Counted from the first letter of the stretch, positions 9,072-20,472 are shown. The stretch is DNA of 37,612 bases from Clostridiales bacterium (GCA_027318915.1 DAHVOH010000030.1:1-37612), one strand, 5' to 3'. Program-made: numbers and translations. The notes: a model not told the origin generated them from the letters alone.

Positions 9072-9437
9072 CTAAAAGTCGAGGCCCGCTTCGCGCGCGC
9101 CGTCTGCCAACGCCTTGACCCGCCCGTGATAACGGTAGCCGCCTCGGTCAAACGCCACCCGGGTGATTCCCTGGGCCAGCGCCCGCTCGCCCACCAGGCG
9201 CCCGACCGCGGCCGCTTTTTCCACGGTCAACCCGCCGGGCAGAGCCCGCACCGCCTCGTCCATGGTGCTGGCTGCCGCAAGCGTCCGTCCCGCCCGGTCA
9301 TCAATCACCTGGGCATAAATGTGCTGGTGGGAGCGAAAGACATTAAGGCGCGGCCGCTCCGGTGTGCCGGAGAGTCGACCCCGGACACGAAGGTGCCGGT
9401 GCTTGCGGGCCGCGTTCCTGTCAAACCGCTTGTACAT
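9072..9437 (-). CDS. rplR: 50S ribosomal protein L18
   Basis: Binds 5S rRNA and helps place it in the central protuberance. It is 121 aa: the basic N-terminus [20 protein letters not shown], then [20 protein letters not shown], and the terminal block [20 protein letters not shown] are family signatures. The ATG at 9435-9437 has GAGG seven bases upstream. It sits between rplF (9 bp) and rpsE (13 bp), as in all spc operons. Confidence 0.98.
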   Translation of the reverse strand: MYKRFDRNAARKHRHLRVRGRLSGTPERPRLNVFRSHQHIYAQVIDDRAGRTLAAASTMDEAVRALPGGLTVEKAAAVGRLVGERALAQGITRVAFDRGGYRYHGRVKALADGAREAGLDF

Positions 9438-9446
9438 GGTTCTGCC

Positions 9447-9992
9447 TCACTTCTTGCCCGTCTTGCCGACTTTGCGGCGAATGCGCTCGCCCGCGTAATG
9501 GATGCCCTTGCCCTTGTACGGCTCGGGGGGTCGAACCGACCGGATGTGCGCGGCCAGGGCGCCCACCGCCTCTTTGTCCCGGCCCAGCACATGAATCGTG
9601 GTGGGATTCGGCACCTGCACCTCCAGGCCCTCGCCCGGGGTCAAGCGCACGGGATGCGAAAACCCGACGGTCAGCACCAAATCCTGTCCCTGCTTGGATG
9701 CCCGGTAACCCACCCCCGACAGCTCCAGCGTCTTTTGAAATCCCCGGCTGACGCCTTCCACCATGTTGGCCACCAGCGTGCGGTTAAGCCCCCACATGGC
9801 GCCCACCCGCGGCAGGCCGGGGTCGCCGGCGGGCACCACCTTGAGCGTGGCGTCCTCCAGCGACACCGCCACCTCGGGGTTGACCACCCGTTCCAGCGTT
9901 CCCTGAGGACCGGTCACCGTGATGCGCCGTCCCTCAATGGTGACCGTGACCCCGGCGGGCACGGGGATGGGCATTTTGCCTATTCGCGACAT
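9447..9992 (-). CDS. rplF: 50S ribosomal protein L6
   Basis: Binds 23S rRNA near the sarcin-ricin loop and elongation-factor site. It is 181 aa with two repeated domains. Landmarks are [20 protein letters not shown] at the start, [20 protein letters not shown] in the middle and [20 protein letters not shown] near the end. I chose the ATG at 9990-9992, where GGAGG lies six bases upstream, over an in-frame codon seven residues earlier. It follows rpsH by 21 bp. Confidence 0.98.
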   Translation of the reverse strand: MSRIGKMPIPVPAGVTVTIEGRRITVTGPQGTLERVVNPEVAVSLEDATLKVVPAGDPGLPRVGAMWGLNRTLVANMVEGVSRGFQKTLELSGVGYRASKQGQDLVLTVGFSHPVRLTPGEGLEVQVPNPTTIHVLGRDKEAVGALAAHIRSVRPPEPYKGKGIHYAGERIRRKVGKTGKK

Positions 9993-10013
9993 CGTCAACC
10001 TCCTCCCCAGCAC

Positions 10014-10406
10014 CTACCAGATGTAGGCCAACACCTCGCCGCCCACATGCTCGCGCCGCGCATCGCGGTCCGTCATCACGCCGTGCGAGGTGGACAGCAC
10101 CGCGATTCCCAATCCTCCCAGCACGCGCGGCAGCTTGTCACTGGGCGCGTACACGCGCAGACCCGGTTTGGAGATGCGCTTGAGCCCGCTGATAACCTTC
10201 TCGCGGTGCGGCCCATATTTCAGGTGCACGCGGATGGTGCCGCGCACGCCGTCCTCAATGAACTCGACGTCTTTCACGAAGCCTTCGTCCTTCAGAATCC
10301 GCGCCAATGCCGTCTTCATGTTGGAGGCCGGCACGTCCACCGTCTCCCGGTACACGGTGTTGGCATTCCGGATACGCGTCAACATGTCGGCGATGGGATC
10401 CGTCAA
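10014..10406 (-). CDS. rpsH: 30S ribosomal protein S8 (TTG start)
   Basis: Central-domain 16S binder and, in many bacteria, repressor of the spc operon. It is 130 aa. Homology begins [20 protein letters not shown] directly after a TTG at 10404-10406, with GGAGGAGG seven bases upstream, so TTG is the start codon. The C-terminal signature [20 protein letters not shown] is complete, ending [10 protein letters not shown] rare start codon on a potential autoregulator may lower its translation. It is 29 bp downstream of rpsN. Confidence 0.97.
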   Translation of the reverse strand: MTDPIADMLTRIRNANTVYRETVDVPASNMKTALARILKDEGFVKDVEFIEDGVRGTIRVHLKYGPHREKVISGLKRISKPGLRVYAPSDKLPRVLGGLGIAVLSTSHGVMTDRDARREHVGGEVLAYIW

Positions 10407-10435
10407 CTTAGTCCCTCCTCCAGCGAGGCAAGCCG

Positions 10436-10621
10436 CTACCAGCTGGCCTTGCGCACTCCGGGAATCTCGCCCCGATGTGCCAGTTCTCGAAAACAAAGCC
10501 GGCATATCCCAAAGTCTCGGATATAGGCATGCGGCCTTCCACAAATCTTGCAGCGATTGTACTGGCGCACCTTGAATTTCTGGCGCCGCTTAGCCTTCGC
10601 TATCAGGGACTTCTTCGCCAT
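10436..10621 (-). CDS. rpsN: 30S ribosomal protein S14, zinc-binding type Z
   Basis: Head protein of the 30S subunit. The short 61-aa zinc form carries Cys24, Cys27, Cys40 and Cys43 (CKIC and CRLC), followed by the conserved [18 protein letters not shown] tail. The long cysteine-free S14 of enterobacteria is about 100 aa. The ATG at 10619-10621 has GAGGAGG six bases upstream. It lies between rplE and rpsH, as in Firmicutes and Thermus. Confidence 0.98.
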   Translation of the reverse strand: MAKKSLIAKAKRRQKFKVRQYNRCKICGRPHAYIRDFGICRLCFRELAHRGEIPGVRKASW

Positions 10622-10655
10622 GCTGTCCTCCTCATGCGTTCTGCGCCAGGGTCCT

Positions 10656-11216
10656 CTATCGGGTCCGCTCGCCCAGGATGGGCATGCCCAATCCGGTCAA
10701 GAGCACGCGCGCCTCTTCGTCAGTGTCGGCGGACGTCACGATGGTGACATCCATGCCCCGCACCCGCTCCACCTGATCGTACTGAATTTCCGGAAAGATG
10801 AGCTGCTCGCGGATGCCCAGGGTGTAGTTGCCCCGCCCGTCCAAACCGCGAGTCGTCAGTCCCCGAAAGTCCCGCACGCGAGGCAATGCGACAAAAATCA
10901 ACTTCTCCAGGAAGTCATACATCCGCTGGCCGCGCAGGGTGACCATGGCGCCAATCGGCATGCCCTCCCGCAACTTGAACGAGGCGATGGACTTCTTGGC
11001 TCGCGTCACCAGCGGACGCTGGCCGCTGATGGTCTGCAAATCCCCGACCGCTGCGTCCAGCAGCTTGGGATTTCCCACCGCGTCACCCACCCCGACGTTC
11101 ACGACCACCTTCACCACGCGCGGGACCTGCATCACGTTTTTGTAGTGAAAGCGCTCCTGCAGCGCCGGTTTCACTTCCCGCTCATAGCGCTCTTTCAACG
11201 CTGATTCGATCGCCAT
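10656..11216 (-). CDS. rplE: 50S ribosomal protein L5
   Basis: Binds 5S rRNA and contacts P-site tRNA. It is 186 aa. The block [20 protein letters not shown], the [20 protein letters not shown] signature and the C-terminal [20 protein letters not shown] are diagnostic. The start at 11216 has only a moderate ribosome site (AGGTAG about seven bases away). It follows rplX after a 79 bp gap, one of the longer gaps of this operon. No regulatory element is obvious there. Confidence 0.98.
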   Translation of the reverse strand: MAIESALKERYEREVKPALQERFHYKNVMQVPRVVKVVVNVGVGDAVGNPKLLDAAVGDLQTISGQRPLVTRAKKSIASFKLREGMPIGAMVTLRGQRMYDFLEKLIFVALPRVRDFRGLTTRGLDGRGNYTLGIREQLIFPEIQYDQVERVRGMDVTIVTSADTDEEARVLLTGLGMPILGERTR

Positions 11217-11295
11217 TCCGTCTACCTGCTCCTCCCGCCGCTCGTGGTCCGGACCGGATCCGCCCTGCCGCCGTCAAGCCCGCGCCCGGCGTCGT

Positions 11296-11607
11296 TCAGT
11301 CCAGCGGTTCGCCGCACTTCTTGCAGGTGCGCTGCTTGACGCCCTGAGCGTTGAACGTCATGCCCACCCGGGTCCTCTTCTTGCAATGGCGGCACACGAT
11401 CATCACGTTGGACACGTGAATCGGCGCCTCTTTGGTCACGATCCCGCCCTGCGGCAGCTGCTGGTTGGGCTTGGTATGCCGCTTCACCAAGTTGACCTTC
11501 TCCACCACCACCCGCTGCTCGCGGGGGATGGCGCGAAGAATCGTGCCCCGCTTGCCGCTGTCCTTGCCGGTGATCACCTCGACCGTGTCACCCGTCTTGA
11601 CGCGCAT
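11296..11607 (-). CDS. rplX: 50S ribosomal protein L24 with zinc ribbon
   Basis: Assembly-initiator protein at the exit tunnel, 103 aa. The KOW motif is at the start (VKTGDTVEVITGKDSGKRGT), followed by KVNLVKRHTKPNQQ. The C-terminal part carries Cys72, Cys75, Cys95 and Cys98 (CRHC and CKKC), a zinc-ribbon form present only in some bacteria. I use the ATG at 11605-11607 because AAAGGAG lies about five bases upstream; a GTG two codons earlier would overlap that site. It is 23 bp after rplN. Confidence 0.97.
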   Translation of the reverse strand: MRVKTGDTVEVITGKDSGKRGTILRAIPREQRVVVEKVNLVKRHTKPNQQLPQGGIVTKEAPIHVSNVMIVCRHCKKRTRVGMTFNAQGVKQRTCKKCGEPLD

Positions 11608-11630
11608 GGCCACTCCTTTCCGCCCGCCGC

Positions 11631-11999
11631 CTAAATCACTTCAGGCGCCAGCGAGATAATCTTCATGAATTCCCGTTCGCGCAGTTCCCGCGCCACCGGG
11701 CCAAAAATCCGGGTTCCCCGCGGCTCATGCGCATCCCGCAGGATCACGGCCGCGTTCTCGTCGAATCGGATGTGCGAGCCGTCGTTGCGATGCAGCCCGG
11801 TCTTCGTCCGCACCACCACCGCCCGCACAACGTCGCCCTTTTTCACCATGCCGTTGGGCGCGGCCGACTTCACCGAAGCGACGATGATATCGCCGATGTT
11901 GGCGTAGCGGCGGAACGATCCCCCCAGCACCCGGATGCACATGATCTCTTTGGCCCCGGTGTTGTCCGCCACCTGAAGCCGCGTCTGCGGCTGGATCAC
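11631..11999 (-). CDS. rplN: 50S ribosomal protein L14 (GTG start)
   Basis: Large-subunit interface protein, 122 aa, the exact family length. It starts [20 protein letters not shown] after a GTG at 11997-11999 and includes [20 protein letters not shown] and the C-terminal [27 protein letters not shown] stands nine bases upstream of the GTG, a perfect ribosome site. About 100 bp separate it from rpsQ. I see no terminator or promoter there, so the S10 and spc parts appear joined. Confidence 0.97.
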   Translation of the reverse strand: MIQPQTRLQVADNTGAKEIMCIRVLGGSFRRYANIGDIIVASVKSAAPNGMVKKGDVVRAVVVRTKTGLHRNDGSHIRFDENAAVILRDAHEPRGTRIFGPVARELREREFMKIISLAPEVI

Positions 12000-12099
12000 A
12001 GCTGTCGCCCTCCTTCGCCTCTGTTCCCCGCTTCCCGCCGGTCCCCGACTCCACCGGATGGTCCCGCCCGTCTCCGCGACGGTCCACGCCGGGGAGTCC

Positions 12100-12363
12100 T
12101 CACGACTCGGGTCGGGAGATAATCTCGACGACGCGCCAACGCTTCTCCTTGGACAGAGGACGCGTCTCCACCACGCGAACCGTGTCACCGGTCCGGCACT
12201 GGTTCAGCTCGTCATGCGCCTTCAACTTGCTCGTCCGCCGAATGCGCTTCTTGTAGAGTGGGTGCGGCACCAGACGCTCCACCGCCACCACGACGGTTTT
12301 GTCCATCTTGTCGCTCACCACTTGGCCCACGCGCACCTTGCGATTGCCGTACTTGTGCTCCAT
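12100..12363 (-). CDS. rpsQ: 30S ribosomal protein S17
   Basis: Primary 16S-binding OB-fold protein, 87 aa. The motif [20 protein letters not shown] and the downstream [19 protein letters not shown] and [20 protein letters not shown] match the family. The ATG at 12361-12363 is preceded by GAGGAG at about four bases, within the end of rpmC (9 bp gap). It is the last gene of the S10 block before rplN. Confidence 0.98.
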   Translation of the reverse strand: MEHKYGNRKVRVGQVVSDKMDKTVVVAVERLVPHPLYKKRIRRTSKLKAHDELNQCRTGDTVRVVETRPLSKEKRWRVVEIISRPES

Positions 12364-12372
12364 GGCTCTCCT

Positions 12373-12570
12373 CTACTTCGCCGCCCGCGTGCGCTCACTC
12401 AGGATCGTGTGCACACGGGCGATATCTTTGCGCACCTGGCGAATCCGCATGGGATTCTCCAACTGCATCGTGGCCAGTTGAAACCGGAGGTTGAACAGCT
12501 CCGCCTTGAGCGCCTTGAGCTTTTCGTACAGCTCCGGTTCGCTGAGCTCCCGGATCTCTCTAGGCTTCAT
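12373..12570 (-). CDS. rpmC: 50S ribosomal protein L29
   Basis: Small helical protein at the polypeptide exit, part of the trigger-factor and SRP docking site. It is 65 aa with [20 protein letters not shown] followed by [20 protein letters not shown] and the [13 protein letters not shown] helix. The ATG at 12568-12570 lies 11 bases inside the rplP reading frame, indicating coupling with L16. The next gene, rpsQ, follows after 9 bp. Confidence 0.98.
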   Translation of the reverse strand: MKPREIRELSEPELYEKLKALKAELFNLRFQLATMQLENPMRIRQVRKDIARVHTILSERTRAAK

Positions 12571-12994
12571 CCGCCGCCTCCTCCGTCATGGCTCTGGTGA
12601 CGAAGCGCGTCTTGATGGGCAGCTTATGGGCGGCCAGTCGCATGGCCTCCTTGGCTATGTCCTCCGGCACGCCCGCCAGTTCGAACAGCATGCGGTCGGG
12701 CTGGACGACCGCGACCCAGTACTCCGGGCTGCCTTTGCCGCTGCCCATCCGCGTCTCCGCCGGCTTCTTGGTGACCGGTTTGTCAGGGAAAATCGTGATC
12801 CAGACCTTCCCGCCCCGCCGGATGTGCCGGGTCAACGCGACACGGGCCGCTTCAATCTGGCGATCGGTGATCCAGGCGCTTTGCAGCGCCTGCAGTCCAT
12901 ATTCGCCGAACGCCACTTTGTTGCCGCGGGTGGCCCGGCCCTTGCGCCGGCCGCGATGCTGCTTGCGATACGTGGTCCGCTTGGGCGCCAGCAT
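12560..12994 (-). CDS. rplP: 50S ribosomal protein L16
   Basis: Large-subunit protein that positions A-site tRNA. It is 144 aa and begins [20 protein letters not shown]. The diagnostic blocks are [20 protein letters not shown] and [20 protein letters not shown], with [20 protein letters not shown]. The ATG at 12992-12994 is one base after the rpsC stop. A longer in-frame extension upstream overlaps rpsC and is not used. It overlaps rpmC by 11 bp. Confidence 0.98.
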   Translation of the reverse strand: MLAPKRTTYRKQHRGRRKGRATRGNKVAFGEYGLQALQSAWITDRQIEAARVALTRHIRRGGKVWITIFPDKPVTKKPAETRMGSGKGSPEYWVAVVQPDRMLFELAGVPEDIAKEAMRLAAHKLPIKTRFVTRAMTEEAADEA

Positions 12995-12995
12995 C

Positions 12996-13667
12996 TCAAC
13001 GGCCTCCTTCCGCAGCCGGACGGCGACGGGGCGCCCCCGGCAGAATCTGTCCTTTGTATATCCACACCTTGACGCCAATCACGCCGTACGTGGTGTGGGC
13101 CTCGGCGAATCCGTAGTCAATGTCGGCGCGCAGGGTATGGAGGGGAATGGAGCCTTCCCACGTCCACTCGCGCCGGGCAATCTCGGCCCCGCCCAGGCGG
13201 CCGGCCACCGCGACCTTGATGCCGCGGGCATTTTGGCGCATAGCCCGCTGCACGGCTTGCCGCATGGCGCGCCGGAACGCGATGCGCCGCACCAGCTGGG
13301 CCGCAATGTTCTCCGCCACCAGCTGCGCATCCAGTTCCGGATTCTTGACCTCCACCACGTTGAGGTTCACCTGTTTTTTGGTCAGCCCTTCCAGTTCCTT
13401 CCGCAGGGCTTCCACCCCGACGCCGCCTTTGCCGATGACCATGCCCGGCTTGCCGGTGTGCACCGTGATGCGCAGACGGTTCGACGCCCCGCGCTCCACC
13501 TCCACCCGACTGATGCCGGCGTTGAAGTGCTTGCGCTTGATGAACTGCCGGATGGCGCGATCCTCCAAGAGCAGGTCAGGAACAGTCTTGCGCGTCCCGA
13601 ACCAGCGCGAGTCCCAGTCTTTGACGATTCCGAGGCGCAGCCCCTTGGGATGAATCTTCTGGCCCAT
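12996..13667 (-). CDS. rpsC: 30S ribosomal protein S3
   Basis: mRNA-entry protein with helicase activity on the 30S head, 223 aa. It starts [20 protein letters not shown]. The KH domain shows the GKGG loop in [20 protein letters not shown], and the C-terminal domain ends in [15 protein letters not shown] plus a basic tail. The ATG at 13665-13667 is 12 bp after rplV, with a G-rich ribosome site about seven bases away. The rplV-rpsC-rplP order is conserved. Confidence 0.98.
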   Translation of the reverse strand: MGQKIHPKGLRLGIVKDWDSRWFGTRKTVPDLLLEDRAIRQFIKRKHFNAGISRVEVERGASNRLRITVHTGKPGMVIGKGGVGVEALRKELEGLTKKQVNLNVVEVKNPELDAQLVAENIAAQLVRRIAFRRAMRQAVQRAMRQNARGIKVAVAGRLGGAEIARREWTWEGSIPLHTLRADIDYGFAEAHTTYGVIGVKVWIYKGQILPGAPRRRPAAEGGR

Positions 13668-13679
13668 TTCCTGCCCCCC

Positions 13680-14048
13680 TTAGCGAGCGTGCCGCTCGCG
13701 CAGCACCACGGTGATGTGACTGGTTCGCTTCAAAATTTGGAACACCTGACCGCGCGACCGAAAGTGCACGCGCTTGAGCGTCGGGCCCCCGTCGGCCCAG
13801 ATGGCGTGCACGTACAAATCCCGCGCCGCCATGTCGTGATTGTTTTCGGCATTGGCCATGGCGCTCAAAATCAGCTTCTCCACCACCTTGGACGCTCGCT
13901 TGGGCGTGTTCCGCAAGATGGCCAGCGCTTCACCCACGGGCTTGCGCCGCACCAAATCCACCACAATCCGCACCTTGCGCGGACTCATGCGGATTCCGGT
14001 CACCTTCGCCCGCGCTTCCGGCGCGTCCGGCACTGTTCTCGTGGCCAT
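13680..14048 (-). CDS. rplV: 50S ribosomal protein L22
   Basis: Its beta-hairpin lines the exit tunnel. The protein is 122 aa. Signatures are RMSPRKVRIVVDLVRRKPVG, LSAMANAENNHDMAARDLYV and the hairpin end RSRGQVFQILKRTSHITVVL. The N-terminus has about ten residues before the usual start of homology. The ATG at 14046-14048 has AGGAG six bases upstream. Gaps to rpsS (9 bp) and rpsC (12 bp) are short. No macrolide-resistance-type insertion is evident in the hairpin. Confidence 0.98.
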   Translation of the reverse strand: MATRTVPDAPEARAKVTGIRMSPRKVRIVVDLVRRKPVGEALAILRNTPKRASKVVEKLILSAMANAENNHDMAARDLYVHAIWADGGPTLKRVHFRSRGQVFQILKRTSHITVVLRERHAR

Positions 14049-14057
14049 ACGTCACTC

Positions 14058-14342
14058 CTACTTCAGCGCGGTGGATCGCTCGGTGCGGTCCCCGTGCCCT
14101 TTGAACGTCCGCGTCGGCGCGAACTCCCCCAGCTTGTGGCCGACCATCTCTTCGGAAATATAGATGGGGACGTGCTGGCGGCCGTTGTGCACCGCGATGG
14201 TGTGGCCCACCATGTCCGGCACGATGGTGCAATCGCGCGCCCAGGTCCGCACCACCCGCTTGTCGTCCTTTTGATTCATGGCGTCAATCTTCTTCATCAA
14301 ACTTGGCTCCACGTAGGGGCCCTTCTTCACCGACCGACCCAT
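14058..14342 (-). CDS. rpsS: 30S ribosomal protein S19
   Basis: Head protein forming intersubunit bridges with S13. It is 94 aa and opens [20 protein letters not shown], with SRP-like block [20 protein letters not shown] and [20 protein letters not shown]. It ends [14 protein letters not shown]. The ATG at 14340-14342 is preceded by AAAGGGGG. It lies between rplB and rplV as in every S10 operon. Confidence 0.98.
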   Translation of the reverse strand: MGRSVKKGPYVEPSLMKKIDAMNQKDDKRVVRTWARDCTIVPDMVGHTIAVHNGRQHVPIYISEEMVGHKLGEFAPTRTFKGHGDRTERSTALK

Positions 14343-14357
14343 CTCGGTCCACCCCCT

Positions 14358-15188
14358 TTAGGTCTTGCGCCGCCGCACAATGAGGCGGTCTGATCGCTTA
14401 TGCTTGCGCCGCGTTCGCACACCCAGCGCCGGCTTTCCCCAGGGAGTCACCGGATGCTTGCGCCCGATGGGCGACTTGCCCTCGCCTCCCCCGTGCGGAT
14501 GGTCCACCGGGTTCATGGCCACGCCGCGGACGGACGGCCGCCATCCGAGCCACCGATTCCGCCCCGCCTTGCCGATGCTGATGTTCTCATGTTCCACGTT
14601 GCCGACCTGCCCGATGGTGGCCCGGCACGTGCTCAACACCCGCCGCAGCTCTCCGGACGGGAGCCGCAGCAGCGCGTGGTGACCTTCTTTGGCCATCAAC
14701 TGGGCGGCCGTCCCGGCCGACCGCACCATCGCCCCCCCCTGACCGGGGTTGAGCTCGATGTTGTGCACGGTGGTGCCCACCGGCATATCCTGCAACGCCA
14801 TGGCATTGCCCGGCTTGATCTCCGCGCCCGGTCCCGACTGGACCCGGTCCCCCACCTTCAGACCCAAGGGAGCAAGGATGTAACGCTTCTCACCGTCGCT
14901 GTATTCCAGCAGCGCGATGCGCGCACTGCGGTTGGGATCGTACTCCAGCGCCGTCACCGTCGCGGCCATGCCGTCCTTATTGCGCTTGAAATCGATCCGG
15001 CGATACAGGCGTTTGTGGCCCCCGCCACGGTGGCGGGTGGTGATGCGCCCGTACACGTTGCGCCCGCCCGACTTCTTTAAGGGTTCGGTCAGCGACTTCT
15101 CCGGAGGCTTCTTGGTGAGCTCGGAAAAGTCGGCCACCGACATCTGCCGGACACCCGGCGAAGTCGGTTTCAGCTTGCGAACGGCCAT
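14358..15188 (-). CDS. rplB: 50S ribosomal protein L2
   Basis: The most conserved large-subunit protein, next to the peptidyl-transferase centre; 276 aa as usual. The blocks [40 protein letters not shown] and the catalytic-centre loop [20 protein letters not shown] with its conserved His are intact. The end matches [30 protein letters not shown], a full anti-16S match, lies just before the ATG at 15186-15188. It follows rplW after 19 bp. Confidence 0.99.
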   Translation of the reverse strand: MAVRKLKPTSPGVRQMSVADFSELTKKPPEKSLTEPLKKSGGRNVYGRITTRHRGGGHKRLYRRIDFKRNKDGMAATVTALEYDPNRSARIALLEYSDGEKRYILAPLGLKVGDRVQSGPGAEIKPGNAMALQDMPVGTTVHNIELNPGQGGAMVRSAGTAAQLMAKEGHHALLRLPSGELRRVLSTCRATIGQVGNVEHENISIGKAGRNRWLGWRPSVRGVAMNPVDHPHGGGEGKSPIGRKHPVTPWGKPALGVRTRRKHKRSDRLIVRRRKT

Positions 15189-15207
15189 GCGCTCACCTCC
15201 TTCATCT

Positions 15208-15492
15208 TTACTGGTTGAAGATTTCGATCGTGTCGCCGGGGGCCAGCGTCACGATAGCCTTCTTGCGGTCCGGGGTGCGCCCCTGCGTGGTTCCCCGCCG
15301 GCGGACCTTGCCTCGCCGCCACAGGGTGTTCACCGCCGTGACGCGCACATGGAAAATCTCCTCCACGGCGTGCCGGATCTCAATCTTGTTGGCGTCTCGA
15401 GCCACCTCGAAGGTGTACTTGTTGAGCGTCATCGCATCGGTGCTGGCCTCGGTCACGATGGGACGGATGATGATGTCGTAGGGCGACTTCAC
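15208..15492 (-). CDS. rplW: 50S ribosomal protein L23
   Basis: Exit-tunnel rim protein that docks trigger factor and SRP. It is 94 aa and begins [20 protein letters not shown], with [20 protein letters not shown] and [20 protein letters not shown]. The start codon is GTG at 15490-15492. It overlaps the rplD TGA as GTGA, so L4 and L23 synthesis are probably coupled. Confidence 0.98.
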   Translation of the reverse strand: MKSPYDIIIRPIVTEASTDAMTLNKYTFEVARDANKIEIRHAVEEIFHVRVTAVNTLWRRGKVRRRGTTQGRTPDRKKAIVTLAPGDTIEIFNQ

Positions 15493-16115
15493 CGGCCGAA
15501 CACCTCCTCAATCTCCGCCACCGCATCCTTCGACAACACAACATGCTTGTGCTTCAGAAGATGGTAGGCGTTGAGCCGGTTGGCCGTCGCGGTCTCCACT
15601 CCGGGCAGATTGCGGGCCGACAGCTTCAGATTCTCATTGGCCTCCCGGGACACCAAGAGCGCGTTGGGCTCCAACTTCAGGCTGTCCAGCGCCGCCACCA
15701 CCTGTTTGGTGCGAATCGCCGGCAAGTCAAACCCGACCACCACCGTCAGCTCACCGTCCGCCAGCTTGGCCGACAGCGCTTGGCGTATCGCCGCCTGCCG
15801 CATCTTGCGGGGCAGCTTGGCCGTGAAATCCCGCGGATGCGGGCCGAACACGACGCCGCCATGCCGCCACTGGGGAGCCCGGATGCTCCCTTGCCGAGCC
15901 CGACCGGTGCCCTTTTGCTTCCACGGTTTGCGGCCCCCGCCCCGCACCATGGCTCGGGTTTTGGTGGACGCCGTGCCCGTGCGCTGATTCTGCAGGTAGA
16001 TGACCGTTGCCTGGTGCAGCAGATTGACGTTGACCGCCGCATCAAAGACGCGCGCCGACAACTCCAACTCCTCCAGCGCCTGGCCGTCCAGACCGTAGAC
16101 CGTGACCTTCGGCAT
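15489..16115 (-). CDS. rplD: 50S ribosomal protein L4
   Basis: Assembly protein with a loop into the exit tunnel. In some bacteria it also represses the S10 operon. It is 208 aa: [20 protein letters not shown] at the start, the tunnel loop [20 protein letters not shown] then [20 protein letters not shown], and the C-terminal [20 protein letters not shown]. The ATG at 16113-16115 shares one base with the rplC stop (TGATG). It overlaps rplW by 4 bp. Confidence 0.98.
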   Translation of the reverse strand: MPKVTVYGLDGQALEELELSARVFDAAVNVNLLHQATVIYLQNQRTGTASTKTRAMVRGGGRKPWKQKGTGRARQGSIRAPQWRHGGVVFGPHPRDFTAKLPRKMRQAAIRQALSAKLADGELTVVVGFDLPAIRTKQVVAALDSLKLEPNALLVSREANENLKLSARNLPGVETATANRLNAYHLLKHKHVVLSKDAVAEIEEVFGR

Positions 16116-16780
16116 CACTGGGCCTCCTTCTGGATCGCGCCGCGCCGCGTCCGCACCGATTCTCGCACCAAGACCAGCCCGCCTCGCGGTCCGGGAACCG
16201 CCCCGCGCACCATGAGCAGGTTGCGGTCCGGGTCGATGCGCGCCACTTTCAGCTTCAGCACCGTCGTCCGCCGGTTGCCCATGTGTCCCGGCAGCTTGCG
16301 GCCCTTGAACACACGGCCGCCGCCGCCCGACATCCGGGCGTTTAAGGAACCGGGGCCGCGGTGATACTTGGAACCGTGGGTCATGGGGCCGCGGTGAAAT
16401 CCCCACCGCCGAATGGCCCCTTGGAACCCCTTGCCTTTGGAGGTGGCGGTCACGTCCACCCAGTCTCCGGCCTCAAACGCATCCTCGACGCGCACCAGCG
16501 ATCCGGGCTCCAACTCGCCGGCGCCCGACAGCCGAAACTCGCGAAGCCACCGCACCGGCTCGATGCCCAGCTTCTCGAAGTCCTTGAGCTGGGGCCGCTT
16601 CACCTTGTGCGGGCGGATGAAGCCCACACCCAGCTGCACGGCCTCGTACCCATCCTTGGCCACGGTGCGCCTGCGCACCACCCGGTTGGGCTCGGCCAGA
16701 ATGACGGTGACCGGCACGGCCCGACCCTCTTCGTCGAAGATTTGGGTCATGCCCACCTTTTGGCCAATAATCCCCTTCAT
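16115..16780 (-). CDS. rplC: 50S ribosomal protein L3
   Basis: Early assembly protein near the peptidyl-transferase centre, 221 aa. It opens MKGIIGQKVGMTQIFDEEGR. The long loop shows TSKGKGFQGAIRRWGFHRGP and MTHGSKYHRGPGSLNARMSG, then GRKLPGHMGNRRTTVLKLKV. The stop overlaps rplD by one base. The ribosome site before the ATG at 16778-16780 is only a run of Gs. Slightly longer than the Bacillus protein at the C-terminus. Confidence 0.98.
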   Translation of the reverse strand: MKGIIGQKVGMTQIFDEEGRAVPVTVILAEPNRVVRRRTVAKDGYEAVQLGVGFIRPHKVKRPQLKDFEKLGIEPVRWLREFRLSGAGELEPGSLVRVEDAFEAGDWVDVTATSKGKGFQGAIRRWGFHRGPMTHGSKYHRGPGSLNARMSGGGGRVFKGRKLPGHMGNRRTTVLKLKVARIDPDRNLLMVRGAVPGPRGGLVLVRESVRTRRGAIQKEAQ

Positions 16781-16792
16781 GTGTCCCCCCGC

Positions 16793-17101
16793 CTACAGCT
16801 TGATCTCGATGTCCACTCCAGCCGGGAGATCCAGACGCATGAGCGCGTTCACCGTCTTTTGACTGGGGTCCATGATGTCAATCAGCCGCTTATGGATCCG
16901 GCGTTCAAACTGCTCCCGGATGTCCTTCTCGCCATTGGGCGCGGTGAGCACGGTGTATATCCGCTTCTCGGTCGGAAGCGGCACCGGCCCCGAGACGGCC
17001 GCCCCGTTGCGACGGGCCGTCTCCACAATCCGCTGGGCCGATTGATCCAGCACCTCATGGTCATACGCCTTCAGACGGATACGGATCTTCTGCTGCGCCA
17101 T
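16793..17101 (-). CDS. rpsJ: 30S ribosomal protein S10
   Basis: Head protein; also the NusE partner in antitermination. It is 102 aa, starting [20 protein letters not shown] and containing [20 protein letters not shown] and [20 protein letters not shown]. The ATG at 17099-17101 has AGAGG seven bases away. The upstream in-frame extension lies inside tuf and is not used. Only 10 bp separate it from tuf, so S10 genes probably depend on str-operon readthrough. Confidence 0.98.
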   Translation of the reverse strand: MAQQKIRIRLKAYDHEVLDQSAQRIVETARRNGAAVSGPVPLPTEKRIYTVLTAPNGEKDIREQFERRIHKRLIDIMDPSQKTVNALMRLDLPAGVDIEIKL

Positions 17102-17111
17102 GTTGTTCCTC

Positions 17112-18314
<1,203 letters not shown>

Positions 18315-18381
18315 CTCGGTCCTCCTTCAACACCTACAACGCCTGGGACTGGAATCGCTCGTCGCCCCGGGGGGCGCCCGC

Positions 18382-20472
18382 TCAGCGGGCGGCCTTCCCC
18401 GCCTGGGTCTTCATGATTTGTTCGGCCACGTGCCGGGGGGCTTCATCGTAATGCGAGAACTGCATCGTGTACGTTCCTCGTCCTTGCGTGCGGGAACGCA
18501 GATCGGTCGCGTACCCGAACATCTCGGCCAAGGGGACAAGGCCACGGATCACCTGAACGCCGCCGGCCCGGGGCTCCATGCCCTCGATGCGGCCCCGCCG
18601 CGCGTTCAAGTCCCCGATGACGTCGCCCATGTACTCTTCGGCCACGACCACTTCCACCGCCATGATGGGCTCGAGCAAGACCGGGTGGGCCTTTTGCACG
18701 GCGCTCTTGAACCCCATGGATCCGGCAATCTTGAATGCCATCTCGCTGGAGTCCACTTCATGGTAGGAACCGTCGAAGAGCGTGGCCCGGATGTCGATGA
18801 TGGGATAGCCGGCGAGGACGCCGGTGGCGAGCGCCTCCCGGATTCCGGCCTCCACGGCGGGAATGTATTCCCGCGGGACCACACCTCCGACAATCTTGTT
18901 CACAAACTCGAACCCCTTGCCCGGCTCCAACGGTTCCACCCGGATGAACACGTGACCGTATTGGCCACGGCCTCCGGTCTGTCGGATGAACTTGCCTTCC
19001 GCCTCGGTGGTGGCCCGGATGGTCTCCTTGTAGGCGACCTGGGGACGACCCACGTTGGCCTGGACCTTGAACTCCCGGAGCAGACGGTCGACGATGATCT
19101 CCAAATGCAGCTCGCCCATGCCGGAGATGATGGTCTGGCCCGTTTCCTGATCGGTGTGCATCCGAAATGTCGGGTCTTCCTCAGCCAGCTTGGTCAAAGC
19201 GATGCCCAACTTGTCCTGGTCGGCCTTCGTCTTCGGCTCGATGGCCTGAGAAATAACCGGCTCCGGAAATTGCATCGACTCCAGCAAAATGGGCTTCTGC
19301 TCATCGGCCAGGGTGTCCCCGGTGCTGACATCCTTGAGCCCGACGGCGGCGGCGATGTCCCCGGTGTAAATCGCCTCAATCTCCTCACGGTGATTGGCAT
19401 GCATCTGCAGGATGCGCCCCACGCGGTCCCGCCGCCCCTTGGTCACGTTGTACACGTAAGACCCGGAGTGCAGCGTGCCCGAGTAGACCCGCAGAAAGGT
19501 CAGCTTGCCCACAAAGGGGTCGCTCATAATCTTGAACGCCAGAGCCGAAAACGGCTCATTGTCGTCCGGCTCGCGGGTCAGCGTCCCGTCCCCCGTCGGG
19601 TCGATGCCGTGCACGGCGCCGACGTCCAGCGGCGACGGCAGATAATCCACCACCGCGTCCAGCAGGGGCTGAACGCCCTTGTTGCGGTAGGACGAACCGC
19701 ACAGCACCGGCACCAGTTTGTTGCTCAAGGTCCCCTGCCGCAGGCCGCGCCGAACTTCCGCTTCGGTCAGCGGCTCGCCTTCCAGGAACTTCATGGTCAA
19801 CTCGTCGTCCGTCTCCGCCACCGCTTCCAGCAGCATCTGGCGGCGCTGCTCGGCTTCTTCCCGCAGGTTTTCGGGAATGTCCTCATACTCGCCCCGCGTG
19901 CCCAGGTCGTCCAAATAGACGTAGGCCCGCATCCGCACCAAATCGACCAAGCCCTGAAAAGTGTCCTCAGCGCCGATGGGCAGCTGAATGGCGACCGGGT
20001 TCGCACCGAGCCGCGTATGAATCTGGTTCAAGGTGGCGATGAAATCGGCGCCCACAATGTCCATCTTGTTGACGTAAGCGATGCGGGGCACGCGGTACTT
20101 GTCCGCCTGCCGCCAGACCGTCTCCGACTGCGGCTCGACGCCGCCTTTGGCATCAAACACGGCAATGGCGCCGTCCAACACCCGGAGCGACCGCTCGACT
20201 TCCATGGTGAAGTCCACATGCCCGGGCGTGTCGATAATGTTAATCCGGTGCTCGCGCCACTGGCATGTGGTGGCAGCCGACGTGATGGTGATGCCGCGCT
20301 CCTGCTCCTGCGCCATCCAATCCATCGTGGCGGTGCCTTCGTGCACCTCACCCAGCTTGTGCACCCGTCCGGTGTAGAACAGGATCCGCTCCGTAGTGGT
20401 GGTCTTGCCCGCATCAATGTGGGCCATGATCCCGATGTTGCGGGTCCGTTCTAGCGAAAAGGACCGGGCCAT
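18382..20472 (-). CDS. fusA: elongation factor G
   Basis: GTPase that drives translocation and, with RRF, ribosome recycling. It is 696 aa. G1 AHIDAGKTT is at 17-25, G3 DTPGH at 81-85 and G4 NKMD at 135-138. Switch I ends in [14 protein letters not shown]. Domain IV is complete ([40 protein letters not shown]) and domain V ends in [17 protein letters not shown]. The length and order are those of the canonical str-operon EF-G. The ATG at 20470-20472 has AAGGGAG nine bases upstream. Confidence 0.98.
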   Translation of the reverse strand: MARSFSLERTRNIGIMAHIDAGKTTTTERILFYTGRVHKLGEVHEGTATMDWMAQEQERGITITSAATTCQWREHRINIIDTPGHVDFTMEVERSLRVLDGAIAVFDAKGGVEPQSETVWRQADKYRVPRIAYVNKMDIVGADFIATLNQIHTRLGANPVAIQLPIGAEDTFQGLVDLVRMRAYVYLDDLGTRGEYEDIPENLREEAEQRRQMLLEAVAETDDELTMKFLEGEPLTEAEVRRGLRQGTLSNKLVPVLCGSSYRNKGVQPLLDAVVDYLPSPLDVGAVHGIDPTGDGTLTREPDDNEPFSALAFKIMSDPFVGKLTFLRVYSGTLHSGSYVYNVTKGRRDRVGRILQMHANHREEIEAIYTGDIAAAVGLKDVSTGDTLADEQKPILLESMQFPEPVISQAIEPKTKADQDKLGIALTKLAEEDPTFRMHTDQETGQTIISGMGELHLEIIVDRLLREFKVQANVGRPQVAYKETIRATTEAEGKFIRQTGGRGQYGHVFIRVEPLEPGKGFEFVNKIVGGVVPREYIPAVEAGIREALATGVLAGYPIIDIRATLFDGSYHEVDSSEMAFKIAGSMGFKSAVQKAHPVLLEPIMAVEVVVAEEYMGDVIGDLNARRGRIEGMEPRAGGVQVIRGLVPLAEMFGYATDLRSRTQGRGTYTMQFSHYDEAPRHVAEQIMKTQAGKAAR

